A stretch of DNA of 64,000 bases from Metarhizium brunneum (lineage: Eukaryota; Ascomycota; Sordariomycetes; Hypocreales; Clavicipitaceae): assembly GCF_013426205.1 (NCBI RefSeq), contig NC_089428.1:1736001-1800000 (forward strand), read 5' to 3'. This document shows positions 20,929-32,250 of the stretch, piece after piece. Each line of letters opens with the position of its first letter. Positions within the stretch are counted from its first letter, which is position 1. The notes under the pieces were generated by a model, which searched no databases, was not told where the DNA came from, and saw only the letters and a list, made by a program, of their open reading frames with translations. The position numbers were made by a program, and so were the translations under genes.

Positions 20929-22307
20929 ATGAACGTCAACCCATACGACCTCACTCACAGCGTCGCCACCTTCTACAACTGCTACCTCTGTGGCTCCAAA
21001 ATAGCCCTCGCCGCCATCAACCTCCGCGGGGAGGGCTGGAAGGCCGTTGCCCAGGAACTCAAGCATCCATCGCCATCTCAGGCCCGCGTGCCGCAGCCGC
21101 TCGTCCAGCCGGGATTCTGTTCACACGCCTTCGAGGCCGACCAAGAAGCCAGAGTTGTCCACGCCGCATGCTGGGGCGTCGTCGTCAAGCTATGGGGCAA
21201 GACGGTCTTCACCATGGCCGAACTCGACGGCTTCCTGGACTGCGCCCGAAACGTGTCGCCCTTCCTGCCGGAAATTCCCTTCAAGGAAACCCCCGAGCAG
21301 CTCGACATCACCATCGACCACCGTCTCGACGCCAGTGACCTGGACTACGAGCCTGGCAACCCGCCAAACGACACCCTGCGGTACTGGGAGGCTCTTCAAA
21401 CCGGCATCGCAGACGAGGGCATAATCCCCCCTTCCCTCCTCTCCGTCAGCAGCCACGAGCTGCCTCCCCAACTGGAAAGCTTCGTCGCCCACGCTCTCTA
21501 CCACGCAACCCAGGTCCGCAAGAGCCCTGATGCAAACACCCGCTTCTGGGCCGAGGTCATTGGCATGCTCGCAAACTCGCCGGCGGCTCAGTTCTCCATC
21601 GACGAGCCGAATCGCGCATCACGCATCGCCCAGGCCGTCAGGAACCTGCGTCTCGGGGGACCCAACCGCTTCCCGCACACGGCCAACTTCGACACGGTCC
21701 GCGCCAACGCCCTCACCATCCTCGTCACCCTGATACCCATCCCCGTGGAAGACGTGGCCACCGCAGGCGCCAAGGACGGCAAACGGGCCCGGCTAGAGCG
21801 GCCGCGCTCCATACCGCTGGCCGACATCAAGCCCCAGGTGCCCTTCCGGCTCAACTTCTACACCATACGCAGGAAGTACGTCGTCGACAACGACATCGAC
21901 AACGACCGCGGGTACACCCTCGGCATGAAATACCTGCGCACCATTGAGTTCGACGACACCCGCGGCGCCGCCACAGACCTGGTGCCCACGATACACGCCC
22001 TCTGCGGCGTGAGGCTCATCAGAGACAAGATTGGCGTGCTGGCAGTCCACGCAAAGGACGGCCCAAACTGGCTGGGCATCTGGCAGCAAGACCCCTCAAT
22101 ACAGCTCTCGCCCGAGATGGCCCTCAAGCCCACGAGCTCAGAGTGGCCCACCGGCTTTGCGCAGGGCTCGCTCGTTGTCGTTGCCGATGTACGTCGTCTT
22201 TTCCCCAAACGCGACCCCAAATAAGTTACTAACCGCCGTAGACGACCAAGGATATTGCTGTTTCCGACCAGCATTCGCACTACCTCGCCGAAACAGGACT
22301 CACATAG
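20929..22307 (+). CDS. Uncharacterised protein with N-terminal CxxC and Cys-His-Cys motifs
   Basis: Two exons (20929-22188, 22242-22307) encode 441 residues. The 53 bp intron has a GTACGT donor and a TTACTAAC branch site. The start is the first ATG (GCCATGAACG). The N-terminus has CYLCG (residues 18-22), and FCSHAFEA followed by HAACWGVV (about 65-90). This Cys/His arrangement recalls the zinc-binding N-terminus of some fungal F-box-associated proteins, but no F-box is certain. The middle and C-terminus are soluble-looking with no transmembrane segment, and include KYVVDNDIDNDRGYTLGMKY and a WLGIWQQ stretch. I do not recognise a family and assign no function. Conservation of splice signals argues that it is a real gene. 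Confidence 0.7.
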
Positions 22308-22514
22308 CAAAGCATAATGGTGTCAAGCCCTGTATCCCACATGAATATATATCATTGATAGAATAAAAAAAATTACCAACCGCCAACATGAACCCCCGTC
22401 CCGTAAGTGTGCACGGCCAACAGCTCCACCCCCACAGCCAGTCAACCACTTTGACGCAAGCCCAACCGCCCCAACACCATCAAAACTCGTCAAGCCCATC
22501 ACCACACCGCAAAA
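22308..22514. other. Short intergenic segment upstream of the phosphatase gene
   Basis: Only about 200 bp separate the stop of the preceding gene from the phosphatase start. The segment is A/C-rich, as expected for a fungal 5' leader. Both genes are on the plus strand. Confidence 0.5.
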
Positions 22515-23331
22515 ATGCCTCCCAAAATCGTCCTCATCCGCCACGCCCAAGGCTACCACAACGTAGACAATAAGTCTCCCCCGCCTTCCCACCCCCCCAA
22601 AGAGACCACTAACGCCTCCCACAAGACTACAGCCTGCCCGACCCCCAACTCACCCCGCTAGGCGAGTCGCAGTGCCTCGCGCTGCGCGACTCCCTCCGGC
22701 GGCGGTTCGACGCCCTCCCCGCCCAGGACACCGCCGTGGTCGTCAGCCCCATGGTCCGCACGATGCAGACCGCCGTCCTGGCGCTCGACTGGCTCGCCGC
22801 AAAGGGGGTCGTGTTTGAAGCCAGCGCCGACTGGCAGGGTGAGTTGACCCCCTCAAAACAAGAGCCGACATGGAGCCACGGACAATTTCCCCCCCTAATG
22901 CAAGAGTTGCAGAAAACTCCGCGGACCCGTGCGACGTGGGCACGCCGCTCGCCCGGCTGCAGCCGGCCTGGCCGCAGATTTCGTTTGCGCGCCTGGACCC
23001 CGTGTGGCCGGACAAGACGTCGGCGGCGGCGACGCGGTATGCGCACGCGCGGTCGGCCGTGGTGGAGCGCGGCCGCCTGTGCCTCGAGGACCTGTACCGG
23101 CGGCCGGAGAAGGTGGTCTTTGTCGTGTCGCACTCTGGTTTCCTGAGGGTGGGCTGCGTGGGCTGGTGGTTCTTCAACAGCGACTATAGGATCTTTGAGT
23201 TTGAGGACGAGCTCGGCGAGGACGGGCGGCGCGTTGTGCGGCAAGACGAGAGCACGCTGGAGGGCGGCCTGGGGCTCTCTTGGGCGGAGACGGTTCCCCT
23301 CGGAGACGGGCTGCCGGACCTGCGCAACTGA
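22515..23331 (+). CDS. Histidine phosphatase (phosphoglycerate mutase-like) family protein
   Basis: Three exons (22515-22573, 22633-22838, 22913-23331) give 227 residues in closed frame. The phospho-acceptor motif RHAQGYHN (9-16, catalytic His10) is at the N-terminus. NLPDPQLTPLGESQC follows directly across the first intron. SPMVRTMQTA carries the second conserved Arg, and VVSHSGFLR the second catalytic His. This is the short histidine phosphatase branch 1, with YKR-type and other fungal phosphatases of mostly unknown substrate. There is no signal peptide, so it is probably cytosolic. The first intron uses a GTCTCC donor, which is non-consensus. I chose it because it is the only reading that joins the two conserved blocks in frame. 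The C-terminus (EGGLGLSWAETVPLGDGLPD) is typical of the fungal subgroup. Confidence 0.85.
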
Positions 23332-23443
23332 GTCTGCGGGAGACGTGCTCCTTGGGGAGGCATGGCCTCGGACGGGCATTGGATCTTGTATTGTACAGGG
23401 GTATATATCGTGCTCTATAGCAAATTACTACTGTACAGGTGCA

Positions 23444-25638
23444 TTACTTTGACAGGAAGCTCTGAAATGCCTCCTGGTCGATAACGACATTGCCGACGGC
23501 TCGTAGCCTCTTTCGACCTTCCTTTTGCTTCTCGAGCAGCTTCCTCCGCCGCGTGATGTCGCTGGCGTGCAGTTTGGCGAGGACGTCCTTGCGGAACGGC
23601 TTGATTGTTTCGCGGGCTATAATCTTGTTGCCGACTGCTGCTTGGATAACGACCTCTGTTTGTAGTTAGCCTCAGCAGACTCGGGCGGGCGAGTCGGTAT
23701 AGGAGCGTACCAAACATTTGCCTGTCGACATGCTGCCTGAACTTGGTGACCCATCGTCTGCCAATGCGGTCGGCCTGCGAGCCGTGTACAACACGGCAGA
23801 TTGCGTCGACGGGCTGCTTGTTGACGAGGAGTTGGATCTTGGCGAGTTTGCTCTCCCGCCAGCCGGCGTCTTCATAGTCCAGCGTGGCATATCCCTTGCT
23901 ACTACCTGTTAGCATCTCGTCTGTGGCCTGTGACCAAGGTACAACAACACGTACGTAGCGCCCTTCAGCTTGCCAAAAAAGTCTTCCACCAGCTGCGCGG
24001 ATGGTATGTTGTACACCAAGATAACCTGCGTTGTGTGAAAGAACTCTAGACTCTGCTGTTCGCCGCGGTTTGCTTCACAAAGTTCAATTACCCGTCCGAG
24101 ATATTCGTGCGGGAGCGTCATGGTTGCCTTGACGTATCTGTGATGCGGTGAGCTTTCCTGTACCGCTGTGAGAATGACTCATACGTACGGTTCAAGTGTT
24201 TGGGACATTCGAATGCGGTGGTCAGTTGCGTCTGGAAACAAGGCCGGGTTCTGAATAATCTCTTCTGATCCATCCGGCCAAATGACTTTTGTTGGGACAG
24301 TAGGCTCAGTAATAATGATGCTCCGGCCATGCTCTTGCTTCAGGCGATCCTGAAATACTGAACAATGTAAACTGCCGAGAAATCCTAACCGCCAACCCGA
24401 CCCCAGAGCCTCTGAGAAGTCCTTTTGTAATGTGACACTTCGGTCATTCAGCACAAGCTGATTGATGCTGTCCGCCAGACGAGTATAGTCACTTTGGTCG
24501 GTAGGGAATGCGGCCACAAAAACCATGGGCTTGGGTTCTTCAAAGCCCGGACAAGGTTCAACCGCATTTTCGCAGCCAACCGTCGTAAAGGTATCACCGA
24601 GCTTGGCATCCTGGATTCTCTTCATGCCCGGGTTAAAATACACGTAGCCAACTTGACCGGCTCGAAGGACTTTCTGTGGCGTTCCATCGGGGTACTGTAT
24701 GCCGACCTGCCCGACTGTGTACTTCATGCCCGTGCCCATAGAAACCACATTATCCCCAGCCCGGATCGTGCCATCGAATACTCGTACGAGTAGGACCACG
24801 CCCCGGAAATTGTCATACCACGAATCCACAAGCAGGAACTTGAGCGGCAAGTTTTCGTCGCCAATAGGATGGGGTATTTTTTCAATCACAGCCGGTAAAA
24901 TCTCCGGGACTCCTTTGCCTGTCTTGGCGCTTACTAGCACAGCATCCTTGGGATCCAATTCAAAGGTAGTTTCCATCTGTTCCAAGACTCGGGGAACGTC
25001 TGCCGAAGGCATGTCGATCTTATTAATGACGGGAACAAGAGCCAGGTCCTGCGCGAAGGCAAGATGAAAATTCGACACGGTCTGCGCTTGAATGCCCTGA
25101 CTTGCATCAATAAGAAGCAGGGCTCCGCCACAACTGGCATATGATCGAGTCACTTCGGCGCGGAAATCGACGTGGCCAGGTGTATCAACCAAATGAAGCA
25201 AATAGTCCTCTCCGCGATATTTGTACAGCATTGTGCATGTTTGCGCCTTGACTGTAATTCCGCGTTCGCGCTCGACGTCCAGTTTGTCCTGGTTTTGGCC
25301 TCAATTAGCAACTACCTCTGCCGAATGCCAGTGCATCAGGTCCCGTCTCAACAAACCAAAATTTGCTTATTTGCATCACTCGGCGAGATTGTGCCCGTAT
25401 GCTCCAACAATCGATCACTCAGGGTGCTCTTGCCATGGTCAATATGTGCCACGATGCAGAAATTTCGATAGCGCTCAATGGGAATGGCCGCAATTCGTGC
25501 TTCAAGCTTGGCTGGCGTTGGTTTTGCTGTCGAAGCGAATGCGCGGCGGAGGATGGGTTGTTGCTCGAAGAGGGCGGACCTTGCTGGCTGTAAGCATTGT
25601 CGCGCCCAGACTCTTCCAGCTCTCCACGCCCAGGTCAT
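23444..25638 (-). CDS. GUF1: GUF1, mitochondrial elongation factor 4 (LepA)
   Basis: Five exons (25357-25638, 24189-25288, 23955-24137, 23711-23901, 23444-23655) give 655 residues, the usual GUF1 length. The first ~36 residues are Arg/Ala/Gln-rich without acidic residues apart from one Glu, a mitochondrial presequence. GTPase motifs follow: G1 AHIDHGKST (64-72), G3 DTPGH and G4 NKID. LepA-specific blocks include [50 protein letters not shown] and [11 protein letters not shown]. The C-terminal basic domain contains [20 protein letters not shown] and [18 protein letters not shown], characteristic of LepA. The protein is a ribosome-bound GTPase that improves mitochondrial translation fidelity by back-translocation. 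Introns break at the same kinds of phase used elsewhere in the window; each join restores a conserved block. Confidence 0.95.
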
Positions 25639-27086
25639 CTAGGGAATTGGAAACGTGAACGCATGGGCGGTGAATTGGCTGTTGATGAATGCCAAAAAAA
25701 ACGGATGGAAATGATACCACATGGAGAAACCGGGTCAGGGTATTGAAGCCTGATTACCTAACAGGGCCAATAAAAGGTCAATACGCACCGCACTGCACAC
25801 TGTGCATAGGCACTTTGACAACTTACACCTGGACTTTCAACAACAATCGAGTCCCTCAGCATTCAACATTGGTTAATCAAGGCAGAGGTGAGGCATGCAA
25901 CATTTCACAGTACATGTTTGTGGGCGATATTATCCAGCTTTAGCATAGGTTTTTTACCCTGCTATAGAGGGGTTTTCCTAGGCCACAATGTAAATGCAGA
26001 GGCTTGGCATGGTAATCCAGTAGGTTCTTGAGAAGATGAGCTTGTATTTACTTGGTTATACATATATTCACTATATTAAGCTAATAACTACGAATAAAAT
26101 CTCCACCCATTTATTCACCTCAAACTCTGGCTATTATTCTCTTTGCCCATCTGCGACCTTGATAATGGCTACTACGCAATACAACAAAAATGCCCGCGCT
26201 AGCAAGCAACATGGCCGGTTGGTAATGATTGGATCCTTTTGCAAATCCTCATGAATGCTTTAAAAAGTACCGAGTATGTGTACACGTGGTGACTCGGCTG
26301 CATTCGGAGCGGCGGCTGCCGTGTGAACGTTGGCTGTGGTTGGTGTTGCTCATTTGAGCGTTTGTGTTTGCGTCAAGCATTATGCGACGCACAGAAATCC
26401 TAGTTCCTCCCAAGTTTGAAATGCAAAACATTCTTTTTTTTTTGTGTGTGTGGGGAACAATGACTTGTATTTCCAAAGAGCTTGTCGTCTTAATTTTGGC
26501 AGTCGTTCTAGTAGTCGTCCCGTATTTTCTGCGTCTAGTCCCATGATTTGGGCCATGTGCATCCGTATCTCTTTTCGTGTCCTTTCCTCGGCCTGCTTAT
26601 CCTAGATTCGCTCGCTCAACATATACAGCTGAGAGCGTACACGAGTTTACCACGTAAATTATACCGCAGCCTTGGAGCACAAGCTGGGCAGGGCGGCCGT
26701 GGCAGCAAAGGGGGACATGATAAAGGCGGCGAGGCCCAGGCATACTACAAATTTGGTTGCGCTCTCACCAACTTGACACACCCGCACGACTAGGCAGAAT
26801 CTCTTATATTTCCCCAAAATACATCCATCATCATACAAAGCCCAAGCCAGGCTTCCTCGCCAACGCTCTCAATGCCAATGCATTAGTGTAATTAAATCAA
26901 AAGTAGTCAAGCCGCCACCCGTGTATGCCGTAATTGGTATTTGGTGATAATGATGGAGAAAATAATAACGGTAATGCTGTAGTCGTCATGCCCGATAAGT
27001 CGCCTGTAGTTGTTCCATTGCTTGCAAAATGTGCACAACATCTCAAAACCCAAAACACCCGCCACTACGTGAACAAAACATGCATC
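25639..27086. other. 1.4 kb intergenic region, no gene seen
   Basis: Lies between the 5' end of GUF1 and the 3' end of the MIT-domain gene, both on the minus strand, so it holds the GUF1 promoter. 25900-26160 is AT-rich. Short frames lack motifs. A plus-strand open frame at 26934-27302 lies antisense to the last exon of the MIT gene and is not called. Confidence 0.5.
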
Positions 27087-30000
27087 TCATGCCAATACCC
27101 ATTCGCTCCCTCTCTTGATAAACTTATCCAGCAACATACCGAGGTCTGTCAAGACAAACCTGCAAATGTAAAAGCCGAAAAACTCCGCAGCATGTCGGGT
27201 GCAAAGTTCAAGCCCCACCTGCGTCTTGTCCGCATGCCGCAGTCCTGGGTCATCAACCTGCCGCGCGATTTGATCTGCCGAAACGTGTCAGTCTTCAACT
27301 AGTTTGGGGCCTCATCAAAAGGTCCATGGCAAAATGTCCTTACCAATGGCTTGCGCTGCATCAAACAAACGAGCAAGCGAGCTCATGTAGTGCGCGTTGG
27401 GACCGACGAATTGGGCCTGGCTGAGATCACGCTTCGGAGGCCGGCTTGTAGGCTGCGGTGTCATGGGCAGTGTTGGCATCGTTGCCGATTCCTTATGGCC
27501 TTCTCCTCCGCTCATCCGGCTGTTGTAAGCTCCACTCAGTCCCATGTTGGAGTTCTTGGGTCGAAGTCGTCTCCAAGAGAAGGACGATGACTTGCCGGAC
27601 ACGCTTGCAGTCCGTGGCACAGGGGGTGCTCCATCCCCTTCGACAACATTCGACGCTTCTTTGAACAACCCCCCTGAGCCCTGCACGCCCACATCATTTC
27701 CGAGTTTGCGGTTAAGTGCGGTTTGCACCTGTTCCAAGACACCTTCCAGCGACTGCATTTCATCTAGTACGGCATCCGCATCGCATGTGTCTACCTTTGC
27801 AAGTTTCAGGAGGGCCGCCGTGAGGTAGTCACAATTTGAAATCTTGTCCTCCACATTCTTAAGCTTGGCGCCCTTCACTTTCCAAACGTCCCGGGGAACA
27901 AACAGCTTCGTGCTCAGGTAGCCTCCTCGTGGGTGCGCCAATGTCTGATAAAGGCACCGCATGAGCCAAAACGGCCGCAGCATCACATCATTTGGACAGG
28001 GTTCAAGGGCCACGGGAGGATCCAGAACCATGGGGTTAGGCGAACCAGGGGTAGCCGGCAAGTGAATGTTGTCCTCAAAGAGATATAGGCTCCCTGGAGA
28101 AACCAAGTCCATTTGCTCGCGTAGGGACATTGCAAGTGACCCGGGAATCGCAGGCATGGCAGGAGTCCTAGCACTCCCAAAATGATTGCTTGAAGGGGTT
28201 CCGGGGGACATGTCGGATGCGTCGTCAAGATTAGAAAGCGACATGTTGCGACTCTTCAAACTGCGCAAGCTCGAAGACGAAAAGTTCTTCCGAAGCCTGC
28301 TTACAGTCGGTGAGCCGGACCGAGCTGCAGTGTTTTCATCAACATCTACCTGGCCGCGTTGGTGCGGTGGCGACCCTAGCATCTTGGGCTCGGTCGCTGG
28401 TACATCTGGACTAGGTGGTGTGAGCTTTCTGGCCGATCGGCTGGTCTGAGGTCTGTCCGGGACAGTTACTTCGGGGGGGATGTCGGGCGTCGAGATAGAC
28501 TTCACTTGTGACAAGTCTTCAAAGCTGGTAGCGGTTGGCGGTCGGAGCTGTGTCGTCTGGATTTTGAGCTGCTTTGGGTTTTGACCGGACAACCTGCGAT
28601 TGCGAACTGTCTGCCCGGGAGATTGCGCTCGAGTTAAAGGCAGTTCAGGCAACGATTGCTTCGGCGGCGGCGCAGACGGTTGCAGACTCTTGGGGACCGG
28701 ATGCGATGGCAGTACGGTCGATCTGTCGACAGTGGCGGCCAGCGATCGTGTGTTTGGTACTTTAGTTTTTTCCTTTTCCTTCACCCAGCCTCGTGGGTCT
28801 TGACCGGGAGGTTTCCCTGGTTGGGCGGTACCCAGCTTTTGTTCTTCGTTCATCATAAAATCTTCAATGTTATAGTCACGGGTCATTTCTTCCAAAAGTC
28901 TTTCCTCCTCGTCTGAAGACAAATCTTCATAAAACCCTCCAGAAATTCCCTTACTTGGCTTTCCGGCTCGTTTGCCTTGGTACTCCTCTGGGTACGCTTC
29001 TCGCTCCGTTTGTCTGACACGCTCTCGAGCAGCCTCGACCTTCCGGAGCGCCTTTGTCACAATCTCTTCGGTGTGGTCAATGCTATCGTACTTGGGCGAT
29101 TCCATGGGTTCGTATCCATCGTCGTATGCAGCTTCAATGGCCGCATCCAAAGCTGTGTCGAACTCCGCCTCTGTGTTGCCGCTGATGCTGCGAATGTGAC
29201 CTCGATGAAACACAGACGAGCCTCTCGAGTGTAAGGATGACGTTCTTCCCGTCGATCCACCTGACTCGTCAATAGGATCCAACCAAGAATTTTGACTTTC
29301 ATTTCTATAGTGCCCAGCACCACTCTCCCTCGAGCCCCTCCAAGATCCGGAGTGGTAAGACTCGGTGCCTCGATCGTTTGGATCATGACGATCATGTTGG
29401 GGCTTCGCCGGTGATACAGGGTGACGTGCGGCCAACGGCTGTATTGTGCGATTGGGCTCCGTGGTATATTCATCCGTGGCTCGAAGTCTCGCCGGAGAAC
29501 GTGGGGAGCGTGAGAAAGCCGAGTGCAGTGAAGGTTGCTCTGCTGTCAATCTCGCTGATCGTGACGTTTCTTGAGAGCTGTCACTAGGATATCTTACGTC
29601 TTGTTGACGCTGCTGCACCTGCTGATTGTCATCTTCTACATTGGCATGTGTCGACCCATTTGAAGTTGCTATTTCCGACGTGACATCTGGGTCGTCTGCA
29701 CTGCCTGGTCGAGCTGGCAATTCCTTGTTTTTTGCGGCTTGCCAAGGGGCCATTTGATCTAACTCCTCAATACGCCCAGCATATGTTCGTCGCTACAGAT
29801 GTCAGGTCAGCTCGCCGGTTTACAAAAGATAGTCACTGTTCCCGCACTCACAATCGCCTCTAACTTGTTCTTGTCTTCGTCCGCCGTGGTCTTGAGTAGC
29901 ACGTGTTGTAGAAGCTCGCATGCTTCAGCATAGGATTCTCTGGCCCCTTCGAAATTCTGCGCATTGTCCAGCTGGACAGCCATGTTTGCCTTTTGCAATG

Positions 30001-30727
30001 CCCGTGACAACATTGCCTTCTGTGACGGCGGTTTTGCTGTGCGAGGCTTGGCTAGATCTACGCTACGCTTTCCATTTCGACTCCGCGAGTGACCACGCGT
30101 AGAAGGGGGATATGGCTCTCTGATGGTTTCGTATGGCATTTTGGGCAATGAGTCAGAGGAATAAGCGGATTCGGGTTTTGCTGGCGAGGTTCCAAGGATA
30201 TCAACGTCACTCGCGTCACCGCCGGGTAAAACTTCCAAGCTTGATGGTCGGGCTTGAAGTGGCTCGTCGAGCGGGCCCAGAGGTAGGATAGGTGGCAGAG
30301 TTAGCACCGGCAGCTCGATTTTGGAACTGGAAGCCCCTAGCTCTGTCCTGTTGTCGTAGTCGGGCTCGTTGGGTGGTGTTACCGGGAGCGTATTCGGGCG
30401 GGAGTAATAATCGTGGTCTGGGGGGGGGTCTTCACCAGGCGAATACACTGGGGTCAAAGTCGATGTTGTCGTTGCTGCAGCCGCTACAGAACGTCGCGGC
30501 GGCAGCAACGACGATACTCGTGGCAGTCGCGCCTGAGCGGCGGCTGACAGTGACGACTTTCGATACCGTGGAGGGCTTGCGCCGGGAAGTGGTCGATGCA
30601 CGGACGGATCCAGTGTGGTGAGGGTGGTGGGTTGTTGAAGAGATGCAGCAACTGCAACGGCAGTAGCAGATGAGGCACGGTGAGATTCTATCTTGGCAGT
30701 CTGGTCAAGAATATGCTCTTGCTGCAT
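27087..30727 (-). CDS. Large MIT-domain protein with conserved fungal C-terminal domain
   Basis: Three exons (29852-30727, 27344-29792, 27087-27274) give 1170 residues in closed frame. The N-terminal ~230 residues are Pro/Ser-rich and disordered. A MIT (microtubule interacting and trafficking) domain follows at about 233-305, with LSRALQKANMAVQLDNAQNF, EGARESYAEACELLQHVLL and RRTYAGRIEELDQM. It is split by an intron between EAI and RRT. A long disordered region rich in Ser/Pro comes next. The conserved C-terminal part starts near residue 890 (RPFWLMRCLYQTLAHPRGGY) and ends with QIARQVDDPGLRHADKTQV and FVLTDLGMLLDKFIKRGSEW. The last exon must be spliced on. Without it the protein would stop at an apparent terminus at 27315 inside the intron. 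MIT domains bind ESCRT-III or endosomal partners, so a membrane-traffic role is likely but unproven. Confidence 0.85.
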
Positions 30728-32250
30728 GCTCCTTCAACATACGCGATGCTGATGGGGTGAGGAGGCATCAACCAGGCCAATGGTAGTTTAGAAGTCGGCG
30801 GTTCTTCTATGGCTGGCGAGAGGCAGGTAATCTCGAGCTGTCTACCACGTACTCCGTACCTACTTAGAGGTATAGATGGCAATATTCGGCGAGGAGTCGA
30901 AATTGTTGTCGATTAGATATGAGGCGAATCGGTGCCGCCGACGGAGCTATTCCATATCGCTGCTTGTCTAGACAGATAAGGTACTGGTTGAGACAGGCGG
31001 TGGTTCGAAGGGCTGTGACGCAGTTCATGCAACCGACTCGACGACTCGCGGAGGATGGAGCGTGGGGAGCGAGTGCAATTGAGGAGGGTACCTGAATGTT
31101 TGACGGCAGGGGACCAGGGACTTGGAGAGTCAAGGCTTCAAGCAAGCATAACTCGTCCCCAGGGCATACCGGCGCCGCGCTGACTCTCTGGGCCGACTGG
31201 GTGACAGGATCCGGGATCGATGGATGTTTCGTGCCTGCGCATGAATCTTGGGAAACGGGGGACGAGGTCAAAAGGAGTCGAGTAACTTCTTGAGCGGAGA
31301 CCAGCCGGTTCAAGACAAAGTGGAGGCGAGGAGTGACAAAATGGCAAAGCCACAACGTGACAACGTGACAACGTGACTCGACCCAGGGACAGGGACTCGG
31401 GCAGCAGAGAGCCCGGCTAGCCGGGGGTCAGGGGGCAACTTGACTTGACACTTTACACTCAGACTTCAGACTCCGGACGTTCAAGTGTTACGGAGGAGAA
31501 GCAGACATTCAAAGGGAAAGGGGTGGGCTGGAAGGGCAACCGTATCGAGTGCTTGGCTACGCAAGGGACCAGATGACCAAATTACTAGTACCAGTAGTAC
31601 TCCGTAGTTCCAATGCTCAACCTTGACGCCAGGGACAGATTGGTGCCAAGCGGCCGCCCCTGTCTCCGTCCTTCAGTTCATCGTCGTCGTCCAGAATTCG
31701 GCCACTGACGCCGCACGATGTGCCGATGGCGCTCCATTCATCTCTAGTCAGGGCCAGTCAGATCCAGGCAGGTTCCGGTTTTGGTTTTCGGCCGCTCATG
31801 GGCCCAGTTCCAGGGGTTCGATATCTTGATTTGACGGCCGACGAGGAAATATGGGGTCGGAATACAGACGGTAAGCACTCGGACGTTGGCTGAGGCCGAT
31901 GCTCAGCCCGTTCACCATCTTCAGTCTGCCATGCTACGCCTCATCCGGTCAGCGTAGGGAGTCTTGATGGCCTACTACCGGCCTAGTAGGTACCTACCCA
32001 GGTGATTGAATAACTTTGCATCTGGACGGGCCCCATTCGGCTTCAGTGCTAAGTCTTCCGATGCTGTCATGATCGAGGTGTGCATGGACAGGCCCATGAT
32101 GGCACTGGCCAACCACCATGCAATTCGTGCTCGAGCCCCACAATTACCTTCAATTCACACCAGATACTACTCCATACCGAGGACCTCGCAACTCGAGGCT
32201 TGTCGCAAAGCTCTTGATACTACGCGTTTGCTTGACACCAAACAGACGTC
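30728..32250. other. 1.5 kb divergent promoter region
   Basis: Separates the MIT-domain gene (minus) from CTNNBL1 (plus). It holds two exact TACTCCGTA words (30850-30858 and 31598-31606) and short repeats such as three copies of an acaacgtg-like unit at 31350-31375. No coding pattern. Length and two motif copies suggest a complex divergent promoter. Confidence 0.5.

Noticed and set aside
26934..27302. 122-codon plus-strand frame with a CxxC pair
   Set aside because: Lies antisense to the last exon of the MIT-domain gene, whose splice joins and coding pattern are better supported.
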